46,855 nucleotides of DNA from Polyrhizophydium stewartii (GCA_027604665.1 JADGIZ010000018.1:1-46855), one strand, 5' to 3'; shown: positions 1 through 13,599, counted from the first letter of the stretch. Notes: generated from the letters alone by a model not told the origin. Numbers and translations: made by a program.

Positions 1-65
1 CCATAAGAGTGAGCCGAAAGAGCTTGCTGAGTGAGGCGATACGTAAATAGCCAGACCAGGTCATT
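1..65 (+). repeat. Core-conserved stem element, copy 1 (5' truncated by window edge)
   Basis: This is the right part of a dispersed structured element also found near 11.63, 12.65, 42.56 and 44.35 kb. The core CCATAAGAGTGA is followed by an inner stem (GCC...GGC) and then GATACGTAAATAG, matching the family pattern CCCATMARAGTGA - stem - GAAACGTAWWWA with one A-to-T change in GAAA. The 3' arm of the outer stem (about 50-62, GCCAGACCAGGTC) has no partner because the window begins inside the element, and the end of the window does not supply one. Function is unknown. Confidence 0.6.
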
Positions 66-3000
66 CTTGGAAATTCTTAGGAATAAGGTGGGAAATACAA
101 TAGACAGGGTAGCCCAACAAGAGATACTGCTAATTTTATTATCTCAATTATTGAACTTCGTACTTAATATCAAATATAACAAGTAAGTAGTTAACAGAGT
201 GGAATAGACGTCTAACTTATTTTGTTGATTAGTAATTCCCTAATAATAATCTCAATCCTCAAGTATACTATAATATCGCGAAGCCGCTCAAACTTATTAA
301 CGTATTAATAATAACTCTATATTTGATACAGAATAGAAGATTTGTGATAGCAAGATTATTTAGTCTCGGAGAAGGGAAGACTTAGCATCTTCTAGGTCCA
401 ATGAGAATAAAATCATAGTATAAACTACTCTCGTATTAATTAAATAGTACAATGTTATGATTAGTAATAGTTAATATTAATTAACCTGATATTTACTCTA
501 AAGGCTAAACTATAATCCTATCAAATCAAGTCTAAACTATAATAAGAGGGTTAGTGTAATTTATACTGATTAAATATCTTCTACCAGAAGTTCCTCTAAA
601 TGATCTACTCTAATAATAAACTATCTAGAACTTGTTATAATAACATAAATAGAAGGAGAGTAAAAGAAGAAATACTCCTAGGAAATTTAATACTTATGGT
701 AAGTATGATGTTGCAATTAAACAAGTGTTAGGTTACGTCAACTTAAGACTTAGTGCTATTCTATACTTTATTCTTACACATCTACTTCTTATTAGAACTT
801 TCTCTTATCTTACTCTATTATTTATTTGTACCATCTAAACCTCTATTAAGTATTTAATTATACACTATTTCTAATTAATTTTAGTACTCTTAGAATTAGA
901 TCTTCTTTGTTATATCGTAAGTCCATCCCTTCCTATTTACACTGCATATTGCCCTAGACTTTCCCCTTTATAGTAGTTTATAGCTATACAATGGGGGGCG
1001 ATGAAGATCTGTTTCATATGTAGCCCCCACAAGCTACAACAAACTTCTACCCAATACAATAGTTAAGTTACACTTTGGTAGTTCTATTCCAATTATATGG
1101 ACCTCCACCTCAATATTATAAGGGTAGAACCTCTAAATAGCCATTAGATTGCCCGTTTGATAAGGTTACTTACCCGCGGGTGGTCTACACCATATAATTC
1201 TTATCTAACTTCCTCCCGAGTTCTTCTCTAAGTTAATCAAATTTAAGTTACTACTTATAAATCCGGAATTTACATACAGTACTAAATATTTCTATTTATC
1301 TTACAGCTTTGCAGTTTCAAATAGAGTATCTCCTGATCCTAATTATCACCTTTATCATAATAACTTTAGATCCGTTCCCTTTATGGCCGCAAGTTGAACA
1401 AGTATTTTTAATAAGCAAATTATTGACTACTTCTCCTTAATTTATGAAAGATCCTAATTACATATCAACTCGAACCCAACAGTCTAACTATAATCAAATT
1501 AACTAATTATTAAATAACTGAGGAACAGACTTCGTAGGAATAGAACTAGAGAGAATACTAGCTTTAAATAGTTATCTTAACTTAATTTAACCCCATCATT
1601 AATACAGCAAAGCTGAAATTACACTAAACTTTAGATAAAATTACAGATAAGACTTATTGTTAATAATCCATGTCTATTTAATAAACCATATACTTAACAG
1701 AAGATAATCTCAACTAAATAGCTCAATTATAATACCATCCAAAGATGTAACTGATTACCCGAAGTAGCCCTTAACGGGTATCACTTATTATTAAAACTAA
1801 TATCTAACCCTCTGAATAGATGTAACTAAATACGAAGAGGTTCCACTTGCGACACCTCGTTGAACTACTTCTGTCAAATTCTACGGGTCCAATTTGTTTA
1901 TCTTAGATTCTTATAGTCCACAGTTAGATGTTATTGCGACATTTGTTTAGTTGGGGGATTGATACTTATGGTCTTTCTATCCCTTTAATAGGGAAGTCTC
2001 CAGTTATATAGTTAGTAATTTACTTATTAGGTATTACTCATGCGTAGCATGTATCTAACTATTAAATTTAGTATCTGTTTTAGAATAACTTCTTAAGTTG
2101 GTCATCTTTAATGCTTTATATCGTACTATTTAATTAAGTATCTGTTTAGAATAACTAGATTTGTTTACATTTAGTAGAGATATACAGAAGTTAGTTACTG
2201 CAGACTACTTAGATTTTATTAAGTGAGATTGGTACTACTTCCCTGCTTTGAGGTTAAACCATCTACAGAGACTTAAAGAGTGCCTTCTCTATCCCTTATA
2301 TTACGTATCTGTAAGTAAACATTGCTTATGAATTACGAGATAGGTTAAAACTAAGCTTCGCTGTTATCTCCTTTCTAGTTGAACTTCCTCTAACTTTCAG
2401 ATACTTGAAGTTATTCTTTAGATATTTACTATGTTTATCCTTCTCAATTATTCATCCTGGGAATCTTAGGATTCGTTATTATTAAGCCTATGTAGACTTT
2501 AATTATTAGCAGAAGTATATTATTTAATCACTGTATGGTATTAATCTCGATGCTATTTACTTTACGGTGCTTCGCAATCTTATCTATAATACTTGCTACT
2601 TTATTTATGTAATAATTAGTTACTTTAATTTGGTACATTATAAACATATTTAGTCTATCTGAGATACTATAGATAAGTTATTAGATAGAGAGGTCTATCC
2701 CTCAAAAGGAATTAATTATTTATGAATTAGTTGACAATATTCTTCTATCTCGTTAATCTAAATGTAGTAGTTGCTAATCTATTAAATATCTAGTACTACT
2801 TTACCATTATTATTATCTGTTCATTGATTTAAAGTTGACGCATTATAAATTGTTAATATATTTACTATTGAACCCTATCTGTACTTTATCTTATGACATT
2901 ACGAAATATAGAGATGAAGTCTAACTTATTTGATAATCTGACTTTATTATAGTATTAATATTAGTTCTACTGGTAATATATGAGTAATCATTAATTATTT

Positions 3001-4122
3001 GTATACTATTAACTATTATCCTTTACCAGCATAGCTATAAAACTTTAAATAGACTTGCTCTATACTGCATTCCTGGTATCTTTAATACTTGTTAGAGACT
3101 CAGAATAGATTTGTTATACTGGCTAAGTAATGTCTCACCCTTCTTCCTCTACTTTATTAGTTATGCTTTTGAGGTAATTATACTATATTCACTGTTATTG
3201 TATTATTAAAATATCATTTATACAATATCAAGGGTATTGACAGTAATTATTAGTAGATATGTCAATTGTATTACCTAATTAGAGCTTCTCACTTGGTCAT
3301 AGGTTTATTATAACTATCGAGGTTTAGCCTGTGAATTGAGATTATACTAAATTGAAATGATTGTTATACTTTTTACTCTAATTATCTCTCCCTCTTCGAT
3401 ATTGATTTACTTGAGTTACATAAGGTATGAGAGAGTTTAATTATTTGGCTTACTGGATATTAGTCATCGTATCCATTTGATTTATTGCTTATTTATTAAC
3501 CATTGTGATGTCCTAAACTATTCGACTATGTCAATCCTAACGGGACTACCAATTATAACACATAATAACTTATATGTATTTTGTAAGTTAGATTGGATAC
3601 AGTAGATTCTGAAGCGGCTGCGCAATATAATTTAAACTATTACTAATGTTTATTAAGGTATTAAATCAATTTTATCTATCTATTATTATTAGTATTATAG
3701 GTAGAGATCTTTATATTTAGTAAGAGTATTTAGATATTAGTAAGGATTGAAATAGATAACTATTATACTAGTCCACAATAGCTATTAGTATTGATAAATA
3801 TTATCTATTATTTTAATTATAGAGAGAAAGGGATAATACAAACTACGGGAATTTACACTACAATATTGTCTAAATTCCACTTAAAAATTAGACGAGGATT
3901 AGTATAGGCTACTCTTACTTAAAAAGATATTAAATTTAGTTATATAGTATTGGTACGTAGAAGTTGTTATTTACATAAGATTATTAATAGATTTGAATAA
4001 ATAAGATATTATTAGATACTAATAAATAGTTAACTAACTTAATCTCACTCAATACAGGTCGTGGTCTTATCTTCTCACTACAATCTAAGTTCTTATCTTA
4101 CATTCCCCTCTAACTCTATTTG

Positions 4123-4212
4123 ACTACTATTTAAGTTGAAGTACCAGTCCCTTACTATGTTATCTTGAGTATACTAATGCAAATACTACTATTTAAGTTG
4201 AAGTACCAGTCC
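4123..4212. repeat. Direct repeat, 28 nt x 2
   Basis: The stretch 4123-4150 is repeated exactly at 4185-4212 (core TTTAAGTTGAAGTACCAGTCC, offset 62). Each copy is followed by a TTGAGTATACTA-like string, so the duplicated unit is longer than the exact match and has partly diverged. It lies in gene-less A+T-rich DNA. Confidence 0.8.
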
Positions 4213-4600
4213 AAATATATTGAGTATACTATTACTTCCCACTCCTCTGTATTCTATACTAGATTATTACTATTGGCTAATTATACTACATATGCATAGA
4301 TCAAGCTATTACTAGCCTACATATTCCTGGTTCACTTGATTACTGTCCCTCCTGTCTAATCTACTTTAACCAATTCATTGATTATATTTATTTATAGCTA
4401 GGATTTACTCTCTTTATATTTACAGACTAATAGGTTAAATATACTCAATCATTCTACTCCCTTAGTTTGAGGGTAACCAATCCCTCTCTTCTCGGTATTT
4501 AATGCTATATATTCATTAGTAGGTATAACTCCTAAACCAAACTAACCCTTGTTCTATCCTATGTATATTATAATAATTTTATTACTTTATTATCTTATCC

Positions 4601-4648
4601 GATGGCGTCCCGAGGGGGGACCCTGGACCCCGAGGTCCAGAGGAGCCA
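4601..4648. repeat. G+C-rich palindromic cluster
   Basis: A short G+C-rich block interrupts very A+T-rich DNA. It contains GGGACCC-like and CTGGACC...GGTCCAG inverted repeats (about 4616-4641). A related block (GCGTCCC...GGGGGACCGGGAGG) is at 45740-45785, and a GGCCCGAGGGG...CCCCGAGGTCCAG form is at 14912-14945. These look like members of one mobile GC-cluster family. Confidence 0.55.
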
Positions 4649-6020
4649 ATTGTATTATATTGCTGTGCATCGATATAAATATTAAATATTTATAATTTAA
4701 TACTCCATTATATCATATTATTCTCGATGCTCCGCAATTCTATTCTATCTTTATATGTCTAATTCTATATACATATCAATATATTATATAATTAATTAAG
4801 TTTAATTATATTCAGCTCCGCTGGTATTTAATAATATGAACAAAGGTTTAATATACTATCCCCATTATGCTATTAATGTAATCTTATTATATGTAATCAA
4901 TTAAATTGTTTATAAGTATTGAGAGTTCTAATTATCTTATATTGTATTCGACTCGATGCTTCGCAATTATATTCATATATCTTATATAATTCTATTTCAT
5001 TTCATCCGACCTTCGGACTAGACTTCAGGCCGAGCAAAATCAATTAATTGAAGGTTAGAATATTGAGGACTAATTTATATTGGCGTTGGGAACCACCGCC
5101 ATCTATTTTATTTTAATAGTAATAAGTGTATTGATAAATATTATTTATTATTGAAAATCTCTGTTCTTATTCATATTTCTATCTAGGTAGTCTACTTAAT
5201 CTAATGTCTTACCTCTCGACTTCTTTATTTACTACTTAGCCAGAATCTATAATATATCTATTAAGGGTCATAATAATCTAGAAGCTATCTAAACTTTAGT
5301 TATATTTTACTATTTAGACTTTCTCTATCATAAATAAAATATCTTTAATAGTGTTAAAAATAAATTTATCAGTATAAGGTATGAAAGTGTTATCAAGTTC
5401 AAAATGAGAGTGCGGAGCATCGAGTAATGCCCCCTTATATACAGTTGGTCCAACAATAGATACTATTCGATTCTTATAGCTACATAAGTAGCAGTATAAT
5501 AAGATATTCCATTCCCAAAGGGACCGAAGACTACTAGTATAACATGAAAGTCTAAAGAGTATAGAATTACTTATAATTAATGGTAAGCTTAATTAATATC
5601 CCTCTATAGTTACTATCGTTAAAAATTTTCTAGCAGCTAAGGCTGTTACTAATTTAAACGCAATACTTAGAATAGATGGCCCTTAATATAAATAAACTAG
5701 GTATGGTTTATAGGGAGTCCTATAAATAATCTTAAGAAATAGAGTATAAGAAGTATGTAAAAGGTAGTTATCTCTAAAGGGTAAATCTGACTATAATACT
5801 AGTAACAGGGATATCTAATAATATAGTAGATAATTTAATAATGATAAGTTTAATTCCAAGTAGAATTAGACTAGTAAAATCCTGATTTACATATAGATAG
5901 TATAAGCTATTAAACCTTTAAGAGATCTATAATGGTTAAGATAATTACGGAGGGGCGAGATAACAGAAAGTAAGATGGAATAAGAGTAGACCATAATAGT
6001 TAAATAAAGTAGCACAGTAA

Positions 6021-6870
6021 CTAAGAAATAAAACAAGCCATCCAAACAGGTAAGGGCTCTAATTTTGATAAAGTCACATTAGTCTCTGAGGAATTATTTA
6101 AATAAATTACAACAAAAATGGCTGGTTTGTGTTTGGTACCCCATAAAAGTGCTCGATTCCAATCAAAAGTCTGGCTCCAGCTGAAATTCATCGAAGGGCT
6201 CCATAAAAAGAGCCAAATGGTTAGCTCCACAGCTGGGCTGGAGTGCCGTTGATAGTACCAAACCCATCTAAGGTTGGCGGGTGGATGCGGTCCAACACCA
6301 AAAGGTGAGCTGGATGCCGTCTGACACCGAAAAAGGAGGAATGTTTGGCTCTAGGCGGTAAATATGTGAATCAGGGCTTGGCTTCAGTTGGGAAACTAGT
6401 TTTGATACTTCCTGAAAGCATTTAATAGGTAGTCTGGAGCACCCTCAACGGAGTTTATCAACCAGCTTTTTGAGTGGGCTCCGACCACCACCGAAAAGTT
6501 CAAAAGATGTAGTCTGGAGTGCCATTAAGTTTTATATGTAGTTTTGAAAAGAAGTCCCTCCGGTCGCAATCAAGTTCTAGCATAAATCGTTACGCACGTA
6601 ACCCCCGAGATTGGGGCATCAACCACCGGAAGCATGCGAGCCACCTTGAGTATGCTTTTGACTAGCCGAAATTGCTAGGCTCCCCTGGCGGTAAATCGTG
6701 AGGTTCCTACCGACGGTCACACTGGAGCCCCGAGGGTAATTAACGTCATAAGGCAACATTGTCAAAATTCTTCGCCAGCTGTACCGAAGGACATGCGAAC
6801 AAATCCAGCAAATTTGGTGTTATAAGACGGGGTCGGCTAAACCATGGTCTAATTTGATATTGGGCATCTT
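6021..6870. other. Unassigned island of higher G+C with internal repeats
   Basis: This 0.85-kb stretch contrasts with its A+T-rich flanks. It has internal direct repeats: GTGGATGCGGTCCAACACC (6281-6299) and TGGATGCCGTCTGACACCG (6311-6329); and three CTGGAG-type units near 6236, 6433 and 6513. Short inverted repeats (GTTACGCACGTAAC at 6589-6602; CCCCGAGATTGGGG at 6603-6616) suggest a folded RNA or a decayed insertion. No long frame stays open in any code I tried. I compared it mentally with rRNA, RNase P RNA and group I/II intron cores and found no convincing match. Confidence 0.4.
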
Positions 6871-9800
6871 GATCCTCCTGGTTATTTACTCATATAACTA
6901 ATATGTTCTAAAATTGGTACATGAAGTTAGAATAATTCCCAAGTATATTACCAAATAGTTTGTGGTCTAAATTGAGTGAGTATTAAATTATTATTGATTA
7001 TGGCCCTTCGGGATTATTTGATTAATTATATACGTCTCAATAACACTTTAATTATATGTATATTATACTTAACATCTATGAATTACTAATGTAGAAGACT
7101 TTATACCAGTATTATCATAACTATAATTATTATGTATTTAATATAGTAGGTCGAACGACTCCAACCACCATAGGTTAATGAGTGATCTACCAATAACACT
7201 GAGTCAGAATCTGGTTATTGAATAGCCTGGTGAAACGTAGGTTCGAGATCATGCTGCCATATGTGCATGTTGTTTACCTTTATACTACCTACTACAACCC
7301 TTGGTTCCTGATACATAGTCTCCAATATTCAACCTCAAAGATATTAATCTACTTAAATAATAGATACTCAGTCAGAATGTAATAAGTTTAAGATCGGATG
7401 ATTCTTACATCATATCTAATCATAAGTATGCCTGCAAGTTGTTATAATACTTAGTTATCCTATGTCTCGTATCTCTAAATATATTGGCTGTAGATATATT
7501 ACCATATATAGCTTATTAAGATTATATACTGATACAGTTATAACACCATGACGAGGTCTAAAATAATTATACCATTTTGATTAGCCTCGAGAACATTCTT
7601 ATCTAACTAATCCAATATATGACCACCCTCTTTAAAGGTATAAATGGACCATCGACTCTTACTAAATTAACTCCAGGTTCAGATCCATCCACACTAATCC
7701 CCTATACTACTCCATACACACGCAGCGTAGCACCCCTCAACCTTAACTATTTGGATATATGAGAGGACTACTCTTTGGGATCATACATACCACTAGGCTA
7801 CTTTGACCTACTTATTCAGCAAATACTATGACTTATCCATATTACAAAGATTAATATTAATATATTCATTGATTGGCCTGCTTAGTTGGAGATCGAAGAC
7901 ATATAAGAATAAACCTCCTATAATGATCAATGATATATGATAGGGCAGTAGTCATCCCTACATATAATAGTATTTATCCATCCGAGACCAATTGTTTAAT
8001 ATATATACATTAATTATAGACCTCTCATATACTAATACCTTATATATATATTACTAAGACTTATCCAAGATATATAAATTAAGTACAGAGTTAGACATGA
8101 TGCTGTAAATGATATGATTGTATTATACTCTAAGTGTCAGATATACTACTAATAATCTAAGATGGTTAAAGGATTATCGAGATAACTTATTGTATAAAGT
8201 GAGATATTACCTAAACTTAAGATGAACCAACAACAACTACTATCTCTAATATTCAAATTGAGATCCTTAAATACAACTTACACAAGGATAACTAGGCTCA
8301 ATAATATATATTACCAATTCTCTCTCTTATGTTTCTCCAGATTGTGCAAACTAGATGCTTAATCATGTGGATTGCAATAATAATAAATGTATTGGGCGAA
8401 TATTATAGAGTTTGACAGATTAGCCAAAGATATAATAAGGATACTAAGTAAAAGTGAGTTCAACTAATAGATGAAGCACTGAATAAAGAATCTAATAACG
8501 AGATTAAGTAAGCTACAGATGATTGGCTAATCAGATAATACCAGGAGTACTCTGTGTATTGTATGTTATCATTAACAGCATGTAGTTTATGTTAGCCACT
8601 ATAACCCAAGTTGCAATATTATGTAATGGGAGCTGAATAACATAATACTCTTCAATAACTTAGTTTAGAACCAAACCTTTGGCGCAATATCAGTCGAATC
8701 CTTACTGTGGTATATGAAACTTATTATTATCATCTACCAAGAGTAATCATAAGGTATATCTTTATTAACTTATTGTAGGAATATTCGTATGGCGCTAGTG
8801 CATTTAGTCAATATATTTACACTAATTCCTCCATATATATAGCCTAGTACGTAAACCTAATCTACATCATTTAAAGAGATCCTGTATTTATTATATACCT
8901 ATAGACTGACATATCTTGAGTTTTATACAGGTATTAACCCTTGTAGTAATACATATAATTGGTTGTTCTTTTTATTGTTGGATTAGGATTCTTTTATAAC
9001 ACATGGAGCTCTGGTGATTTAGAACTAAACTATCCTTTAGAATCTGGGTTGTTATATCCACCTTTCATATAATATTAACATAGATAAAGTTGACAAGTAG
9101 AATATACTTCTATGTATAGACTTATCAGATACTTGTGGTGATTCATCTAACTTAATCCTTGTGTTTCGACCCTTCATGATGTACCTAATAAGGAGAGTAT
9201 CTTTATACAGTCGCACATAATAACTCGATCTGTCTTATCTCTAAAATATATACCACCAATACATAATACTATTCAAATAGCTAGTTTAATTCGATATGTA
9301 CCAGATTCTATACCTATTAGACTCAGCACTCCCTTTACTCTAACTTCAAGGAATAAATACTGCAACATTAACACAATTAAAATTTATAATTGACCCAAAC
9401 ATTTCAACCTCAAAGTACAAGAAGACTATTAAACTGATACTCTACATTTAACCAACTCTAAGATTAATTGTACTCTTAACTACAATGGAGAATCAACACC
9501 TATAGACCTTCAAACTAGAATATTAATAATTAAAACTAAACCTTACAGAAGGATAACCATAACTAATATCACTATTCCTAGGTTTAAGGAATAACCACCA
9601 TTAGTCTTAATCCTATTTTTAAACTCTATAAGGAACAGCTCAACTTACTATAAATCCCACACAATAGACTTAACGAAGACTAGAAGACACCAAATAAAGG
9701 GTAAATCAATTAGAACTACCTCTAATACTTGAATAAGTAGAGGGAACATAACTTTTAATAAGTAACCTCGATCCCACCTTAAAGTTTTAGTTAAACCTAA

Positions 9801-11632
9801 ATTAAACTACTAGTATGGCCTCTATCTGACTAAAACATGACTACATCATTGACTTGAACTCTACCAGGGTAACCAAGAACACTATAAAGTAAATATCCCT
9901 GACAATAAAACCATCTAATTCAATTTACTTGTAATCCAAAGTCCATCTATAACTCTATGAGGGAATGTAGAATTCACTATACCATTCTATTTACAATATA
10001 TCTAAATCTAACCAATACATCAAATCAACTGAAAGGGTGATATTATACTATTAAGTCATTATAAACTAGAATATTAATAATTAAAACGTTAATCAGTTTT
10101 AAACAAGAATCCTAGAAGGAGTTAAACATTTGAAGAAAGAAAACTGAAATATCCTTCAACAGATAATTAAACAAATTAAGTAGACAAGGGTAACATTAAG
10201 ATTATCAATTCTATCATCCAAAGGAAAGTTAACCTCAAATCATGTAAAGGGATATTATAATTTGAAGCCCAGGTAACAGCTAGATAAAATAAATTATTAA
10301 ACACGAAGTCTTAAAGGACTAATTTAAATATGATAGACGAATTAATCATAAACTCTAAAGTATTAAAAATCCAGATACCCGTAAGGGAATGTTCCAGGGA
10401 TGGTTTACTAGTACTTTCTTCAGGATACTGGTATTCACTATACTTAAAACATTGAAGACTCCTTAAGACAATTTAACGAAGATCTAAATAAAAGTCTAAG
10501 ATTCTAAAGGACCTTGGATTGGAGTATGTTGAGATACAGGTATACCTTGACCTTTACTTTAACTTTTAACATTATAAACCCACTACTACTCTTAACACTA
10601 GAACTTATATACTTCTAATTTAATAATGTACTTTACCCTAGTTACTTCACTATACAAACGAGAATACTAAAAATACACCATCAATTCTAGAAATAGAAGA
10701 GTTTTAACTAATACTTTAAATGAATATCCAACTAAATTAACATATCAATAAATCTATTTCTATTTACAATTAAAAGTCTAGGTCAGTCTAATGTAGTAAT
10801 CCTATAGTATACGGTCTGACAGAATAGATATAATTAGAGTACAATAAGTAGATAAGAGGTATAGGAGATTGTTAGTAGTGTAGGAGTACATATCCATAGT
10901 ATTATAAGTTCTATCAGGTATTTATTAGTGTAGGTACTGAGTCATTATAGTAGCATAGCTATCTAAGTCTTATAGGTATGAGTAAATAAAAGGTATATTG
11001 ATATAGGATAGGTATACAATGTAATTATCACAGAGGTCGTATTCAATTAATATTACCGGAACTATAGGATCCTAGTTAGATCCATCCTAGGTCAATTTAG
11101 GGTACTAAGAATTTATCATAGAGTTAAGGTAATACATAACCTTAAAATATTGTATTTATAGTCTAACTCATAGGTACATCATTTAAGTACTATGATATTT
11201 AGTACTAAAGAGTTTATCTAGTAGTAAGGTATTAAGTAGTAATATCTCTATTCGGAGTATACCTGTTATAGTTGACCATACGTCATCTAACTGTACTCTA
11301 TCAATCCCTAGTCAATCTAAGTTAAATAGTATCCTTTTAGTATCTGAGTAGTCGGTATATATTTAATGTTAGAGTTATAGGTTAGATTACTTAGGGTACT
11401 AATAGTCTATGGAATGGTTTAGCTGTTGGTAAAATAACATTTTAAGTTAGTCGCGGCGGAGCCTTGTAATTTTTACACTTTTAGGAGACTCCGTGATCTA
11501 TTCTGAGATAGTCTATCTCTTGTCTTAGTGGTCTAAACTAATATTGATTGCTTAGACCCAGGTAAACCCCAAAAAGAGTGGCCTAAATAATTAGTATGCC
11601 TCTCGATTTGGAGATTTGACCGCATCCCAGTT
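6871..11632. other. A+T-rich region without recognisable genes; skew reversal near 10.79 kb
   Basis: No gene family is recognisable. Composition on the + strand changes along the segment: 10561-10680 has 5 G and 26 C, whereas 10801-10920 has 27 G and 11 C (counted by eye), so the G/C skew reverses near 10.79 kb. A hairpin with 7-bp arms (CAATAAC/GTTATTG) is near 7190-7220, followed by GGTTCGAG, which looks like a tRNA T-loop, but I could not build a tRNA around it. Confidence 0.5.
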
Positions 11633-11713
11633 GATCAGCCGGTGTCTTAGTACGTTTCATCTCACTCTCCGAACGTTCGATTCACTTTTATGGGCCCGAC
11701 ACCCCGGCTGATC
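11633..11713 (-). repeat. Core-conserved stem element, copy 2
   Basis: An 81-nt element read on the minus strand. The outer arms GATCAGCCGGTGTC and GACACCCCGGCTGATC pair over 14 bp with a two-C bulge. Inside, in minus-strand orientation, lie the core GGGCCCATAAAAGTGA, a variable inner stem (ATC...GAT around GAACGTTCGG), then GAAACGTACTA. It has the same length and outer arms as the copy at 42555-42635, but the inner stem differs by paired changes (ATC/GAT here, GCC/GGC there). It sits about 170 nt upstream of the first rnl piece, on the opposite strand. Confidence 0.8.
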
Positions 11714-11884
11714 CTGGAGCTTCGCGGAGTTCGAAATAAAGCTAAATCTTATCATCTAACAAAAACCTTATTTTCTGACATATCCCTATCATTTGACCAT
11801 CTAATCAATAAATCACCCGTCCCATTTGTTATCATAAGGGGAACCCTCCGAAACCAATAAAAAAACTATCTTGGCCCCCCAGAT

Positions 11885-12200
11885 AGGTTGAGAATATGGG
11901 GGAATAAAATATAAAGAATAATGATGTGGTCTATTAGACACCTTATTAATATCTAGCATAGAAGTCTGTAGAGACTAATACTGCTGCCGCACTAGGCAAT
12001 TATGCACAAATCGCCCCTAGAGGCTATATGCGAACCAAAAACCTATAAGTAGATCCATAGGATCGATTGCAGCGGAGCTGCTCAGAACTTATCGTTTTAG
12101 TGATATTAATTAAGGATAGAAGAAAGTACCTGGAGGGAAAGTTGAAGAAAGTAGCTCAAATGAGCGGTGAAAAGAACCGAACGATCACATTATTATGAAT
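11885..12200 (+). rRNA. rnl: Large-subunit rRNA fragment, domain I (E. coli about 350-500)
   Basis: Two conserved LSU blocks are visible. At 11887-11903, TTGAGAATATGGGGGAA matches the CTGAATATGGGGGGA region, and GAGACTAATACT (11972-11983) matches AAGGCTAAATACT. At 12115-12188, GATAGAAGAAAGTACCTGG then AGGGAAAGTTGAAGAAAG, a GCTCAAATGAGC hairpin and GGTGAAAAGAACC matches the E. coli 430-500 block (AGTACCGTGAGGGAAAG...GGAGTGAAAAAGAACC). About 130 nt of extra sequence between the blocks includes a GC hairpin (GCAGCGGAGCTGC, 12069-12081). The 5' end of the gene upstream of 11885 was not resolved. The next LSU section appears only at 14.5 kb, so the gene is interrupted or in pieces. Confidence 0.8.
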
Positions 12201-12647
12201 AAGGTTATTAGTTTATTCCATTATTGATATTACTTACTTAGATTTACTAAGGTCTATCATGAGTATTAATAATAGTACAACTCATGTCTTCAATAAGGTC
12301 AATATTAGTGATTTCAATAAGGTAACAATAACAGCCTAATAAAATCAAATCTCTACTGATCAGTGGTTGATGTCTATATTTAATTGAAAACTACCAGAAA
12401 TAATATATAATAACAGGTAATGAAGTTCTGATCATGAATTTCTAACGTATTCTAGTTAACTATTTCTAGTTCTATCCCTTTATTTAAGAAGTAGACATAA
12501 GAGTTAAATAAAAACTAATTATCAGAAACTTACAAAAAGTAGACCTTTAATAAATATATACAGTAGATTTTAGTATCGATCCATATAGTTAATCTAGTTA
12601 GTTCTAGACTAATTTGACAAATAATTACTCAACCGGGCGCGGAGCAA

Positions 12648-12786
12648 CCTCATCGGGCGGGGCCCATCAAAGTGAGGGGAATGAGTTGACGACGCGACGT
12701 AGCCCGTAGGGCGGTCGCTCCAATGAGCCGAAACGTATAATCGGGCCCGCCCCTTGAGGGGCGGGGCCCTTACCGCCCCGATGAGG
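12648..12786 (+). repeat. Core-conserved stem element, copy 3, carrying nested GC insertions
   Basis: The outer arms CCTCATCGGGCGG (12648-12660) and CCGCCCCGATGAGG (12773-12786) pair over 13 bp with one bulged C. The core GGGCCCATCAAAGTGAGG is followed by an enlarged inner segment and then GCCGAAACGTATAAT. The inner segment holds a GCGACGTAGCC...GGCGGTCGC cluster, and a second hairpin, CCGCCCCTTGAGGGGCGG, sits between the core and the 3' arm. The outer stem sequence differs completely from copies 2 and 4, so pairing rather than sequence is what is kept. Confidence 0.75.
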
Positions 12787-13599
12787 TATGCAAAATAGAG
12801 CAATAGGTTTGGAGCGGCTAACCGGAAATTATTTATTGACCTATCATGATGAGATGGGAAATAGAGGGGAGTGAGCCAGCAAAAGGTGTAAGCATCAATT
12901 CGAAGCTCCTAGCGACTGAAAATGAATTTCTCACAATTAGGTCGACCTACAAAAAAACTCGGAAACATCACTAAACAAGATTAGCTTATCTCTCTTTTTA
13001 CTTGGGGTTGATAATGTGATAGTCAGCTTTGACCTTCTAAACAGATATAAGATTATCTATTATTGATTACCTTTATTTATGAGTAAGAAGTCAAATCCAA
13101 ATAATAATATTTATAACGAAATATCCTTGGATAGGGTACAATCTTACCGCAACCTCTATTTATAGCTAATTCAATTAAGACAAGCCTGGTGAACGGCTGG
13201 TAAGTAGAAAACGTAATGAGAAACATCGAATGAAGTGCTGTCAAATGAAGCGAGTGAAGGCGGCTGGAAACGAGTGTAATGACAGAATTGAGGTTGAAAT
13301 CTGATTGAAGAAAACAGGCATGAAGCCAAAAGGACCCCTAGAGGGGGGTGGTACGAAGCGGCTGGTGTAGCGCAACTACCGATCTTAGATCGGGTTGCCC
13401 GCCTATGCGGTAAATAAAACTCAATACGATTTCTAAAACAATTATCCTAAAGTGAAGGTCTAAGATGAATTCCTGGGTAAAGGATAGACATAGTAATGGG
13501 TTATACCTAAGATAACTCGATACCTTATAAGACGAATTAATGAATAGAGAAATTAGATTCTTGTCATAGGTACTCAATTAGTACTATATAAGCTAATCG

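Larger units (their letters stand above)
66..6020. other. A+T-rich region without recognisable genes
   Basis: I see no gene of known family in about 6 kb. The sequence is dominated by TAAT/ATTA-type strings, and parts (about 2.1-4.6 kb) carry more T than A on the + strand. It holds scattered short G+C palindromes, for example a GGGGGGC...GCCCCC hairpin at 992-1029, a cluster at 4601-4648 and one at 5006-5036. Many small palindromes such as TCGATGC-TTCGCA occur. Stop codons of all three kinds are dense in every frame, so a hidden recoded gene is unlikely here. It is best read as mitochondrial intergenic spacer. Confidence 0.6.
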
